In this document: piece after piece, positions 28,435-36,618 of the stretch
How positions within the stretch are numbered: the first letter of the stretch is position 1
How the letters are laid out: the number at the start of each line of letters is the position of its first letter
DNA from: Paludisphaera borealis
GTDB lineage: Bacteria; Planctomycetota; Planctomycetia; Isosphaerales; Isosphaeraceae
NCBI RefSeq assembly: GCF_001956985.1
Contig: NZ_CP019082.1
Span: forward strand, 2,046,001-2,110,000
DNA: 64,000 nucleotides
Direction of reading: 5' to 3'
Position numbers and translations under genes: made by a program
Notes under the pieces: generated by a model
Database searches by the model: none
Seen by the model: the letters and a program-made list of their open reading frames with translations, nothing else
What the model was told of the DNA's origin: nothing

Positions 28435-29589
28435 ATGCTGATACTGCATCGCGACGGCCGGTCGAGGCCGGCCCACGCACAGCTCCGCCGCCGCCCCGGG
28501 TTCACGCTGATCGAGCTACTGGTCGTGATCGCCATCATCGCGGTTCTGATCGCACTCTTGCTGCCGGCCGTGCAGGCGGCGCGCGAAGCCGCGCGTCGGA
28601 TCCACTGCGTAAACAACCTGAAGCAGCTTGGGCTCGCCCTGCACAATTATCACTCCACGATCGGCTCGTTTCCCATCGCCCAGTCCTGGGCGAAGACCAC
28701 GCCGGGGGCCAATTACGGGGGCAACCCGTGGAGCGCACATTCGCAAGTACTGAGCCACCTGGAGCAGTCTACGGTCTACAACGCGATCAACTTCAGCTTC
28801 GCTCCGGCTCAAGCACTGAACCAGGCGTACTACACCAATTCAACGATTCTCTACTTGCGACTGAACTCGTTCATTTGCCCCTCGGACGGCATCTCTCCCA
28901 CGACCCTGGACGACATAAGAATGGACTTCAACTGCAACTACTCAGGTAGCACGGGGACGACCGTCGAGGCGATTGGGGCCGTGCAACAGACTGTGTCGAT
29001 CCAAGACTCGACGGGCATCTTCGGCTTTGACAACCCGATCAAGCACGGCTCCCGCGTCTACAGCGTGGCGAGCGTGACCGACGGCACGTCCAACACCATC
29101 GCTTACTCCGAGCATCTGGTTGGAGGAGTCGGGCCGAGGGTCACCGACACGCGCCGCGCGAGCTGGGGAAGAGTGCCTGAGGTCGCCGGCGTGGTCTCCC
29201 TCGACCCCACCGCCTTGTACCCGCAAGTCGTCCAGGCCCTCGCGGCTTGCGGCGCGTACGCCCGGGCCAATGCAGCCACGACCGATACGTCCGTGGGATC
29301 CAGTTTCAGCGGTGCCACCTGGATGGCAGGCTACCTGGGCACGACGCTCTTCAACACGATCACGCCGCCCAACAGTCCGCAATACGCCTTCAACTCGTGC
29401 CAGGCGGACCCCCTGTTTACGTGGGGGCTCTCGGGGTTCGTGAACTCGACCAGCAACCATTCAGGGGGCTCCAACTTCACCTTCGCCGATGGCAGTGTTC
29501 GCTTCATCAAGAGTAGCATCGACCTTCGGACCTACTGGGCGCTTGGCACCAGGGCCGGCGGCGAAGTGATCAGTTCCGACGCCTATTGA
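28435..29589 (+). CDS. DUF1559 protein with prepilin-type N-terminus
   Basis: The product has 384 residues from the ATG at 28435, six bases after GGAG. The start [18 protein letters not shown] is a type III (prepilin) signal, with cleavage before Phe, then [20 protein letters not shown]. The DUF1559 (SBP_bac_10) body follows, with [14 protein letters not shown], and the C-terminal [12 protein letters not shown] with the H-x9-DG pattern. The family is a planctomycete hallmark, with dozens of copies per genome, and is thought to form pseudopilin-like surface structures. Specific role unknown. Confidence 0.93.
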   Translation: MLILHRDGRSRPAHAQLRRRPGFTLIELLVVIAIIAVLIALLLPAVQAAREAARRIHCVNNLKQLGLALHNYHSTIGSFPIAQSWAKTTPGANYGGNPWSAHSQVLSHLEQSTVYNAINFSFAPAQALNQAYYTNSTILYLRLNSFICPSDGISPTTLDDIRMDFNCNYSGSTGTTVEAIGAVQQTVSIQDSTGIFGFDNPIKHGSRVYSVASVTDGTSNTIAYSEHLVGGVGPRVTDTRRASWGRVPEVAGVVSLDPTALYPQVVQALAACGAYARANAATTDTSVGSSFSGATWMAGYLGTTLFNTITPPNSPQYAFNSCQADPLFTWGLSGFVNSTSNHSGGSNFTFADGSVRFIKSSIDLRTYWALGTRAGGEVISSDAY

Positions 29590-29718
29590 GAAACAATCCC
29601 AAGCATGGAAGCTGGATGAAACGAAAACTCGCCGACGCCCCGGGTGTCGGCGGGTTCACTCAGCCGTCGCCCCTTACTTCGCACGCGAAACCTGACGAAG
29701 TCACCATAAGGAAGAACG

Positions 29719-31185
29719 ATGCAATTGCCCGCCTGGCCGGCACCACTCCCTGGACGTTCGACTTGCCTCGCCGCTTTCCTGACCTTCCTTGTCGGCGCGG
29801 CCTCTCCGGACGCCGCGCCGGGTGAGGAGGCGAGCCCCCCCAACCTGGTTCTGATCTTCTGCGACGACCTGGGCTACGGCGATCTTGGGAGTTACGGCGC
29901 GCGGGGATACGAGACGCCGAATCTTGACGGGATGGCTCGCGAGGGCGTCCGGTTCACCGATTTCTACGCGACGAGCCCCGTCTGCTCGGCCTCGCGGGCG
30001 TCGCTGCTGACCGGCTGCTACCATGAGCGGGTCGGCATTCAAGGCGCACTGGGGCCTCGCAGCGGGACCGGGCTGAGCCACGCCGAGACCACGCTGGCCG
30101 AGCTGCTCAAGCAACGGGGTTATGCGACCGGGATGGCGGGCAAATGGCACCTGGGCTCGCATCCCTCGCAGCGCCCGACCCGGCACGGGTTCGACGAGTT
30201 CCTCGGCCTCCCGTATTCGGCCGACATGTGGCCCCGACACCCGGAGGCGCCGAAAGCGTACCCACCGCTCCCTCTGATCGACGGCGATCGGAATGCGATC
30301 GCGGACGTCACCCCGGAGGATCAAAGCCGCTTCACGGAGCGCTTCACCGAGAGGGCCGTCTCGTTCATCCGTCGCCATCGCGACCGCCCGTTCTTCTTCT
30401 ACCTCGCGCCGAACATGCCGCACGTACCGCTGTTCGCCGGAGAGAAGTTCCGCGGCAAGACCGAGCGGGGGCTCTATGGAGACGTGATCGCGGAGATCGA
30501 CTGGTCGGTGGGTCAGATCCTGCGGACCCTGAAAGAAACCGGGCTCGACGACCGAACCCTGGTCGTCTTCACGTCCGACAACGGCCCGTGGCTGAGCTAC
30601 GGCGATCACGGGGGCTCGGCCGGCCCGCTCCGCGAGGGGAAAGGGACGTGCTACGAAGGGGGCGTCCGCGAACCGATGATCGCCCGATGGCCAGGACGGA
30701 TTCCGCCGGGGCTGGTCTGCCGCGAGCCAGCCTCGACGATCGACGTTCTCCCCACGATCGCCGCACTCGCCGGCGCCCGACTCCCCGACCGCCCCATCGA
30801 CGGCAAGGACATCCGCCCTCTCCTCTTCGGCGAGCCCGGGGCCCGCAGCCCGCACGACGCGCTTTTCTTCCAGTACCTCAACGGCCAGCTCCAGGCGATG
30901 CGGTCGGGGCGGTGGAAACTTCTCTTCCCGCACACGGCGAGGACCATGATCGGCCAGGCCGCCGGCAAGGGGGGCGTCCCAGGCAAGTACGCGCAGCTCG
31001 CCGTGGGCCTGGAACTCTACGACCTGGAATCCGACATCGGGGAGACGACGAACCTGGCGGAACGGAAGCCCGAGGTCGTTCGCCAGTTGGAGGAGAAGGC
31101 CGAGCGCTTCCGAGAGGAACTCGGCGACAGCCTGCAAAAGCGCACCGGCAAGGCCGTCCGCCCGCCGGACCGCGTATCGGACTAG
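29719..31185 (+). CDS. Sulfatase (arylsulfatase family), exported
   Basis: The product has 488 residues with an N-terminal signal (STCLAAFLTFLVGAASPD). Metal-binding DDLGYGDLGSYG starts at residue 49. The formylglycine motif is CSASR (Cys89 to Arg93); the usual third-position Pro is Ala, a known variant. GKWHLG near 140 and TSDNGPW near 288 are other active-site blocks. It hydrolyses sulfate esters, probably of sulfated polysaccharides, in the periplasm or outside. An anaerobic- or aerobic-type sulfatase-maturing enzyme is needed and is not in the window. Confidence 0.93.
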   Translation: MQLPAWPAPLPGRSTCLAAFLTFLVGAASPDAAPGEEASPPNLVLIFCDDLGYGDLGSYGARGYETPNLDGMAREGVRFTDFYATSPVCSASRASLLTGCYHERVGIQGALGPRSGTGLSHAETTLAELLKQRGYATGMAGKWHLGSHPSQRPTRHGFDEFLGLPYSADMWPRHPEAPKAYPPLPLIDGDRNAIADVTPEDQSRFTERFTERAVSFIRRHRDRPFFFYLAPNMPHVPLFAGEKFRGKTERGLYGDVIAEIDWSVGQILRTLKETGLDDRTLVVFTSDNGPWLSYGDHGGSAGPLREGKGTCYEGGVREPMIARWPGRIPPGLVCREPASTIDVLPTIAALAGARLPDRPIDGKDIRPLLFGEPGARSPHDALFFQYLNGQLQAMRSGRWKLLFPHTARTMIGQAAGKGGVPGKYAQLAVGLELYDLESDIGETTNLAERKPEVVRQLEEKAERFREELGDSLQKRTGKAVRPPDRVSD

Positions 31186-31312
31186 GATGCGGCGATCCCG
31201 TCTCCCGCCCCGAAAGCCCCGAGAAAAAAAACAGGCCAAGTCCCTAGAAGAGCGTGGGTTACGACGTCGCTGGACGAGCGTTTTGCGCACACCGAAGCAT
31301 GCTTGGATCGTA

Positions 31313-31341
31313 TTGACACCCGTCTGAACTTCGCTTAATTT
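31313..31341 (+). promoter_or_regulatory. Sigma70-type promoter upstream of the PEP-CTERM gene
   Basis: TTGACA at 31313-31318 is separated by 17 bp from TAATTT at 31336-31341. The gene's ATG lies 75 bp downstream. The -35 box is perfect and the -10 has four or more matches, unusual in this GC-rich window. Confidence 0.6.
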
Positions 31342-31415
31342 TCAAAGCTCGCACGGGCCGACCTCGGCTTGGACGCCGAGGCCTGAGACGAATGAAGCAC
31401 AGGGAGGGGACCATC

Positions 31416-32252
31416 ATGCTCACGCGATCGATACAAAAAACTCGCGGAATTCGTCTCGGACGGACCTTCGTTTTAGTCGCGCGACAGGCATTGGCCGTCG
31501 GGGTCTGCGCCTTGGCTGCGGGGCAGTCGTGGGCGTCGCCTTACATCGCGACGGATCTCGGCCGCGTTTCTGATATGCAGCAAAAAGGGCAGAGCTTCGA
31601 CAACACGAAGACAGGCGTCTCCTACGCCTTCCCCGTGACGGTGAGACAATTGGCCGGTGCGGAGGGGAACAACCTGCCGACCTATTCGGCGCACATCAGC
31701 CAGCCTCTCACTCCCATCGGGGACGGCACCGCTCATACAAAAACCGTCACGATGCATCCGCTGTTGATCAACAACTCCGGGACGGTCATCGGCACCCTCG
31801 ATACGGTCGTCGATCGCTTCGGCAATTCGGTCTCCACCAATATCGGGTATGCCGTCAGGTCGCCTGACGGCACCTATTCGCCGTTCGTGACGATGGCCAC
31901 CGCGCCCAACGGCGCATACGTCCACCTATTCTTGAGCCAGGCGAATCAGATTCTCGCCCTCGGCCAAAAGACGTGGTTGGTGGACCTGAACAAGGGCACG
32001 ACGACGTCGCTCGATCAACTGGTTCCACAACAGATCTTGCAGAACTATCCGTACAATCAGTACGTCCAGGGCATTGACGATCGGGGCGACATCGTTATTT
32101 ATGCCGACAACCAATATACCGGGTCGGAAGCCTTCATGCTCACGCCGCCGGGTCTGGACCCGCCCGCGGTGCCTGAGCCGTCGACGCTGCTGATCTTCGC
32201 CGCAGCCGGCGTGCTGGTCGTCCGCACCGCCCGCCGTCGAAAGCTCGCCTAG
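31416..32252 (+). CDS. PEP-CTERM-anchored exported protein
   Basis: The product has 278 residues from the ATG at 31416, six bases after GGGAGGGG. A signal peptide ending near GQSWAS is followed by a repetitive beta-rich body. The C-terminus VPEPSTLLIFAAAGVLVV plus a basic RTARRR tail is a PEP-CTERM sorting signal, cut by an exosortase during export. No exosortase is present here. Repeats such as NNSGTVIGTL and DDRGDIVIY resemble the HAF-type extracellular repeat. Substrate or partner unknown. Confidence 0.87.
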   Translation: MLTRSIQKTRGIRLGRTFVLVARQALAVGVCALAAGQSWASPYIATDLGRVSDMQQKGQSFDNTKTGVSYAFPVTVRQLAGAEGNNLPTYSAHISQPLTPIGDGTAHTKTVTMHPLLINNSGTVIGTLDTVVDRFGNSVSTNIGYAVRSPDGTYSPFVTMATAPNGAYVHLFLSQANQILALGQKTWLVDLNKGTTTSLDQLVPQQILQNYPYNQYVQGIDDRGDIVIYADNQYTGSEAFMLTPPGLDPPAVPEPSTLLIFAAAGVLVVRTARRRKLA

Positions 32253-32379
32253 AATTTCATCCGGTCGGGAGCCTCGGAATTTCGAGGGTGCATCGGCGGA
32301 GGGTGGAAGTGGCACGCGAACTTGCGGTTGTCGTCCTGAAAACGACCGGTCCAATGGGACGCCCACCCGACGTCCCGCT

Positions 32380-32414
32380 CTGGACATCCGACCGCGTCAG
32401 TCGCCGACGGGGAT
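32380..32414. pseudogene. Relic of the 3' end of a gene like the one at 41055
   Basis: Thirty-five bases here match 41038-41072 with one mismatch. In the intact minus-strand gene at 41055 the matching bases code the last residues (IPVGD) and stop codon. Upstream sequence does not match, so this is a small relic or recombination scar. A REP-type repeat lies next to both copies. Confidence 0.65.
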
Positions 32415-32419
32415 GGAAA

Positions 32420-32605
32420 AATCAAAGGGGTCAGGAGCCGAAATTCCATAAAGAAGGGATCGACTGAGTCAGTCCCGACCCAGTCAATCTACCTCAATAG
32501 CTCCTGACCCCTTTGATTCCCTACCTCAATAGCTCCTGACCCCTTCGATTCCTTGTGACCCCTTTGATTCCTTGACCCCTTTGATTCCTTGACCCCTTTG
32601 ATTCC
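32420..32605. repeat. REP-like inverted and tandem repeat cluster
   Basis: A 19-bp arm at 32420-32438 (core CAAAGGGGTCAGGAGC) is repeated in perfect inverse at 32500-32518. It is followed by tandem units: two 32-bp units at 32489-32520 and 32521-32552 with one difference, then TGACCCCTTTGATTCC units ending at 32571, 32588 and 32605. The array replaces the 3' end of the DUF1569 gene. Similar cores recur at 33011-33092 and near 41023. Confidence 0.85.
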
Positions 32606-32984
32606 TTAACACCGGGTGCGAGGCGAACGGGCCGTCGTCGGTCGTGAAGCGTTTGATCGCGTCGCGCAGGGCCTCGGCCTGTTCGGTCGGGTCGCAAGAA
32701 TCGGGCGGTACGAGGATCGCCAGCGGCGGGTGCGCATTCTCCGGAAAGCGGCCGGCGCGGAAGAACATCCGGCGCAGGGCGCGCGAGCGGTCGCGTCCTT
32801 CGACGGGCTCGGCATCTCGATCGGCCTCCATCGAGAGCCGGACGCCCACCGCCAGGTGATAAAGGATCTGCCCCAGGGTCCAACGGCCGACGGCCTCATG
32901 ACCGGCCAGAAGTCGGTCGACGTCGGTCATCACGCCGTCGAGGCCGTCGAGGCCGTCGAAGCTGAGCGTCCGTCGCTCGGTCAT
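32526..32984 (-). CDS. DUF1569 protein with 3' end replaced by repeats
   Basis: The frame starts at the ATG at 32984 after GGAGGAG and gives 152 residues. TLSFDGLDGLDGVMTDVDRLL, then GRWTLGQILYHLAVGVRLSM matches the DUF1569 (DinB-like) start. The sequence reaches GPFASHPVL and then turns into RNQRGQGIKGVKESKG, which is the translated tandem repeat. The family's C-terminal metal-binding helices are lost. It is probably a truncated, possibly inactive gene. Confidence 0.72.
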   Translation of the reverse strand: MTERRTLSFDGLDGLDGVMTDVDRLLAGHEAVGRWTLGQILYHLAVGVRLSMEADRDAEPVEGRDRSRALRRMFFRAGRFPENAHPPLAILVPPDSCDPTEQAEALRDAIKRFTTDDGPFASHPVLRNQRGQGIKGVKESKGSQGIEGVRSY

Positions 32985-33010
32985 CTCGTCTCCTCCACAT
33001 GAAGAGGGTA

Positions 33011-33092
33011 TCAACTGGGTCAGTCCCGACCCAGTCAAGCTACCTCAATCGCTCCCGGGCCCCTTGATTCTGTTTTAACCCCTTTGATTCTC
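33011..33092. repeat. Second REP-like cluster flanking the DUF1569 gene
   Basis: CTGGGTC (33015-33021) pairs with GACCCAG (33028-33034) and is followed by ACCTCAATCGCTCC and two degenerate copies of CCCCTTTGATTC. This is the same motif order as in 32461-32520. The DUF1569 remnant thus lies between two clusters. Confidence 0.75.
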
Positions 33093-33175
33093 CTCATGCC
33101 ATTCAAGAATGACCCTTTTCCGGCTCCCCCCCCGATTGCGGTGGGCTTCTGGTACGCGATGAGAGTGGACTCCTG

Positions 33176-35041
33176 TTACGTGGCTTGTTCCCCATATGTA
33201 TCAGAGTTTGTATTGAAGAGTTGAGGATCGAGCCGATTCAACAGCCGCCGGATCTTGGGGATTTGTTCGAGCGCGGCCGCCTCTCCGATCGCGGCGAGCT
33301 CCTTCGCCCTCATGAACTCCGCGGAGTCGACGCCCGTCACGTCCGGTTCGATGACCACGTCCGCCGGCTGAACACCGAAGGCGTTCAGGCTGTGGTTCTG
33401 AACCAACAGGCTGCGCAAGATCGTCGGCCCGATGCCCGGCTTGTTCCTGGCCAGAATGGCTTGGCCAGGTTTGATGTCGCAGAAACGAGTCTCCAGCTTC
33501 GCCGTCACGCTGATGGCGATGACGAAGTTGCAGCCCATCGAAACCAGCACATCCGCCGGGATATTGTTGACCAGCCCGCCGTCGATCAGCGCCTGGCCGT
33601 CGCGGACGATCGGCACGGAGAGGACGGGCAGGTTGATGCTCTCGAGGATCGCATGGACGGCGTCGCCGCGTTCGCGAACGACCGAGTTGCCGCTCACCAG
33701 GTCGACCGTGACGGAGAGACAGGGGACGGCAAGTTGCTCGAGTCTCCAGTCGTGCAGGTACTTGCGAAGCATCGGGTCGAATTTCCCGCGACGATACTTG
33801 TGAATCAGGTACCAGTAGTTGCCTTGCGGCAAGCGGCGGAAAATCCATGAGGGGCGAAGGTCCGTGGCGAACTGATTTGCGTTGTAATCGGGATCCAGGC
33901 CGGCGGCGTACATGATGCCGGTCATGGCTCCGGCGCTGGTGCCGGCGATCATGTCGACGACGATGCCGCTGCGCTCCAGGGCCTTGAGCACGCCGAGATG
34001 CGACATGCCTCGGGCGGCCCCCCCGCCGAGGGCTACGCCCACACGCACGCCCCGGAGGTCGTGTACCAGCCGCTCCAGCCCGTTGGCCAGCGACCGACCC
34101 ATCGGCGGTTTTGGCGGCGTTTCCTTGATTTTGAAATCGCGGGAGACAAGCTCGGGAAGGTTCGGAACTGCGGAGACCACGGAACTGTCGCCCCTGATCA
34201 GCCAGGCGACACTGATCTTGTCGCGCCAGCCCCGGGCAGACACTTCCATCGCCTGCAGGCGGCGGATTGCGCTGTCGGCCTCATCTGCCGGGATGAAAAA
34301 GACGGCGCGGTCGACGAGATTCATGAGCTGCGCCGCCCGTTCCGGCGTCAGGAAGGTGTGGACGTCGAAGATGATTCGATTGGCGTCCTGCCAACGAGCG
34401 ACCTGCTCCCGGATTTCCTCCGAGGTCAAATCTCGGCCGTCCTCTCGGAGTGCCCGAAACCGCACATTCGGCGAATCCATCCGCTGGTCCGAATCGCTCA
34501 ACACCGCGAGTTGCTCACCGACGTCGCTCAGTCGCCGGATGAGCCGTTCTGCCGTCTGACGCGTGGTGGGCGAATCGTGAATCAGCGCCAGCATCATCAC
34601 CGAGCGCTTGGGGGCGTCGCCCAAGAAGAGCTTTCGCAAGCTCCCCGCGTAGGTCTTCAGCCACAGACGGCGCAGGTCCGGCCTGGCGAGCGTCAGTTCC
34701 ATCGCCTCTTCGTAGTCCAGCCTGAGGACCGTCGTGGGCTCCAGCGCGACGACGCGGATCGGCACGGATTCGCCGAGCGCGCCGACCATCAGCCCGAATT
34801 GCTCGCCGCGCTCGATCATGCGGAACAGCGACTCAGTACCGTTTGAGCTGACTCGAACCGCCTTGAGCCTCCCTCGCAGGACGAAGCCCACCGTGGTGAG
34901 CACGACGTCCGCCTCGTGGACGACGCTGCCGGCTGCATACTGCGCGACCCGGCCGAGCCGAGCGACTTCGTCGAGGGTCTCATCGGATGCCCCCTTGAAG
35001 TACTCGTGCACTTTCAGGAGCGGAATGATCTCATCGTTCAT
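33176..35041 (-). CDS. cNMP-binding / patatin-like phospholipase (NTE family)
   Basis: The product has 621 residues from the ATG at 35041. Residues about 8-110 form a cyclic-nucleotide-binding-type barrel (VLRGRLKAVRVSSNGTESLFR). The middle part (about 145-310) resembles the degenerate Rossmann-like region of bacterial NTE proteins. The patatin domain has GVALGGGAARGMSHLGVL (oxyanion loop), GTSAGAM with nucleophile Ser369, and DGGLVNN with Asp487, so the Ser-Asp dyad is intact. It probably hydrolyses membrane lipids or lysolipids under regulation by its sensor domain. Its start lies inside the end of the DUF4105 gene (11-bp overlap). Confidence 0.9.
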   Translation of the reverse strand: MNDEIIPLLKVHEYFKGASDETLDEVARLGRVAQYAAGSVVHEADVVLTTVGFVLRGRLKAVRVSSNGTESLFRMIERGEQFGLMVGALGESVPIRVVALEPTTVLRLDYEEAMELTLARPDLRRLWLKTYAGSLRKLFLGDAPKRSVMMLALIHDSPTTRQTAERLIRRLSDVGEQLAVLSDSDQRMDSPNVRFRALREDGRDLTSEEIREQVARWQDANRIIFDVHTFLTPERAAQLMNLVDRAVFFIPADEADSAIRRLQAMEVSARGWRDKISVAWLIRGDSSVVSAVPNLPELVSRDFKIKETPPKPPMGRSLANGLERLVHDLRGVRVGVALGGGAARGMSHLGVLKALERSGIVVDMIAGTSAGAMTGIMYAAGLDPDYNANQFATDLRPSWIFRRLPQGNYWYLIHKYRRGKFDPMLRKYLHDWRLEQLAVPCLSVTVDLVSGNSVVRERGDAVHAILESINLPVLSVPIVRDGQALIDGGLVNNIPADVLVSMGCNFVIAISVTAKLETRFCDIKPGQAILARNKPGIGPTILRSLLVQNHSLNAFGVQPADVVIEPDVTGVDSAEFMRAKELAAIGEAAALEQIPKIRRLLNRLDPQLFNTNSDTYGEQAT

Positions 35042-36023
35042 GACGCCGCCTTTCGAGTTCGCGACGGATGTGATCGCCGAAGCCCGACGCCGGGGCTGTG
35101 TCCGCAATGTCGTTCAGGCAAGCGAGTCGGCGGAGTTCCTTGAAGGGTAGAGTCCGGTCCAATCGACCGTCGTTGTAGAGAGCCCGATCCAAACGGGCGT
35201 TCGCAATGACGCGCCAGTCCCAGCGGACCCGTGTGCTGGGAAGCTTGTAAAAAGAAGTTGTACAATTCGTGAACAGGACGTGATACCAGCGAGGACTCTC
35301 GTATAATTGATTGATCGTATTCACGTAATCGAGAAACACTTCTGTTAGTTCCTCGACGGTGGAATTGAGGTGGTAGAGGTACGCCAATTGACCTTGGCTG
35401 TATTTCGTGCGTCGTAGAATGGCGTCGCGTTCGTCCGCGGCGACGAAGATCAGTTCCTGCTGTCGATACAGGCTGCGAACGACCGAGTATTTTTGCCCCT
35501 TCGGGAGACGCGCCTCGATCGACATGCAGATGCGGCCATCGGGTCCGAAGTCGAAGATGAGGGCAGGGTGGCCCAAGAACCCATTTCCCCAGTCGAAGAA
35601 AATGACGTCCACGCCCTTGATGCTCGACAGATGATACACGCGGGCTTCGTACCGCGGCGTGAAATCGTCCAGCGGATGATCTTCAAGGTTGCGGACGTTC
35701 TCGATCGTCACCGCATCGTCGGCTCTCACAGCCCGCGGCAGTACGGCGGCGTTTGGGTCCCACTCGCGATCGTTGGTCGGTTCCAGTCGGAACCACCAAA
35801 GGAGGAATAGGAACTCCGCCCCGAGCAAGGCAACGATCGGCTGCCAGAGCGGCCTCCAGGCCGCGAACACCGCAATCACGCCAACGGCCCAAGCCAGCGC
35901 GACCCAACGGGCCCACCTGGCTCCGCCGCACATGTCGTAGTAAATCGCGCCGACCATCCAAACCGCAACCAGGGCGCTCGCCAGCAGCGATGCTCCCGTG
36001 ATGAATTCCAGTATGAGGCCCAT
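35031..36023 (-). CDS. DUF4105 (Lnb-type) membrane protein
   Basis: The product has 330 residues from the ATG at 36023. Three hydrophobic helices open the protein (LILEFITGASLLASALVAVW, WVALAWAVGVIAVFAAW and IVALLGAEFLFLLWWF). The outer domain then shows GNGFLGHPALIFDFGPDG and TNCTTSFYK, the DUF4105 / Lnb N-terminal pattern with a conserved Cys. This fold relates to papain-like or NlpC-like enzymes that act on peptidoglycan or lipids; activity here is inferred. It shares a transcript with the patatin gene downstream. Confidence 0.78.
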   Translation of the reverse strand: MGLILEFITGASLLASALVAVWMVGAIYYDMCGGARWARWVALAWAVGVIAVFAAWRPLWQPIVALLGAEFLFLLWWFRLEPTNDREWDPNAAVLPRAVRADDAVTIENVRNLEDHPLDDFTPRYEARVYHLSSIKGVDVIFFDWGNGFLGHPALIFDFGPDGRICMSIEARLPKGQKYSVVRSLYRQQELIFVAADERDAILRRTKYSQGQLAYLYHLNSTVEELTEVFLDYVNTINQLYESPRWYHVLFTNCTTSFYKLPSTRVRWDWRVIANARLDRALYNDGRLDRTLPFKELRRLACLNDIADTAPASGFGDHIRRELERRRHER

Positions 36024-36354
36024 GAACGTTTTCTCTTCTGAGCGGCGCAGCCCATTGCGAGAGCGGGTTGATGCACCTGCTAGAGCCGGTTCAAGACCGG
36101 CGTTCACTCAGTTTACCAGAACAGGGAAAAGAAACAGAAAAGAGAACAGAAAAGGAAGAGAAACCGGGCCAGAAAGGCGACCGGTTGGTGTAATCCTACC
36201 CAGAAGAAGCACGCGGACCTGAGCGGAGGCCGGCAGGTACGATGTTGCGTGTCGATCGCCGAAGAGAAAACGTGGCCTGCCCTGCCAATAGTGTTCGGCA
36301 CGAGATTTGAGATGTCGTTAGAAGTTAGTGTGGTTTGAGTTTGGGCTGGGCACG
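36024..36354. other. Intergenic region with hairpin and purine-rich tract
   Basis: Upstream of the DUF4105 gene. A perfect 6-bp hairpin (GCCGGT / ACCGGC) lies at 36085-36101. A tract of almost only A and G runs from 36119 to about 36167. No gene is seen. The promoter of the DUF4105/patatin pair must lie here but was not pinned down. Confidence 0.5.
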
Positions 36355-36441
36355 TAGGGGCGTCCCTTGTGGGTGCCCGATCGGCGTCGGCGACTGCGGC
36401 GATCCCCGGCAATTCGGGCGCCCACAAGAGACGCCCCTACA
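36355..36441. repeat. Palindromic MITE-like hairpin, family M
   Basis: Left arm 36355-36381 and right arm 36415-36441 are reverse complements over 27 bp with two mismatches. The ends read GTAGGGGCGTC and GACGCCCCTAC. The 33-bp loop has no coding sense. It is a single copy in this window. Confidence 0.85.
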
Positions 36442-36618
36442 GGCATGCGGTCTTCCATCCCCCCCGGCTAAGCGCAACTCAAAGGTGAACCGCTCTAACC
36501 GATTTGTAGCCGACCCTGTGAGGCCAGTCTCATGCGGATGTGGAGTGAAGCGTCTACCAGATCGCCGGTGACCACGTCGTCGACTTCGACGTCATGCTGG
36601 TGTTCGACGGGTCGGGCG

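Noticed and set aside
32489-32605. Tandem repeats as a CRISPR array
   Set aside because: Units are directly adjacent or separated by 2-3 bases, with no unique spacers and no cas genes.
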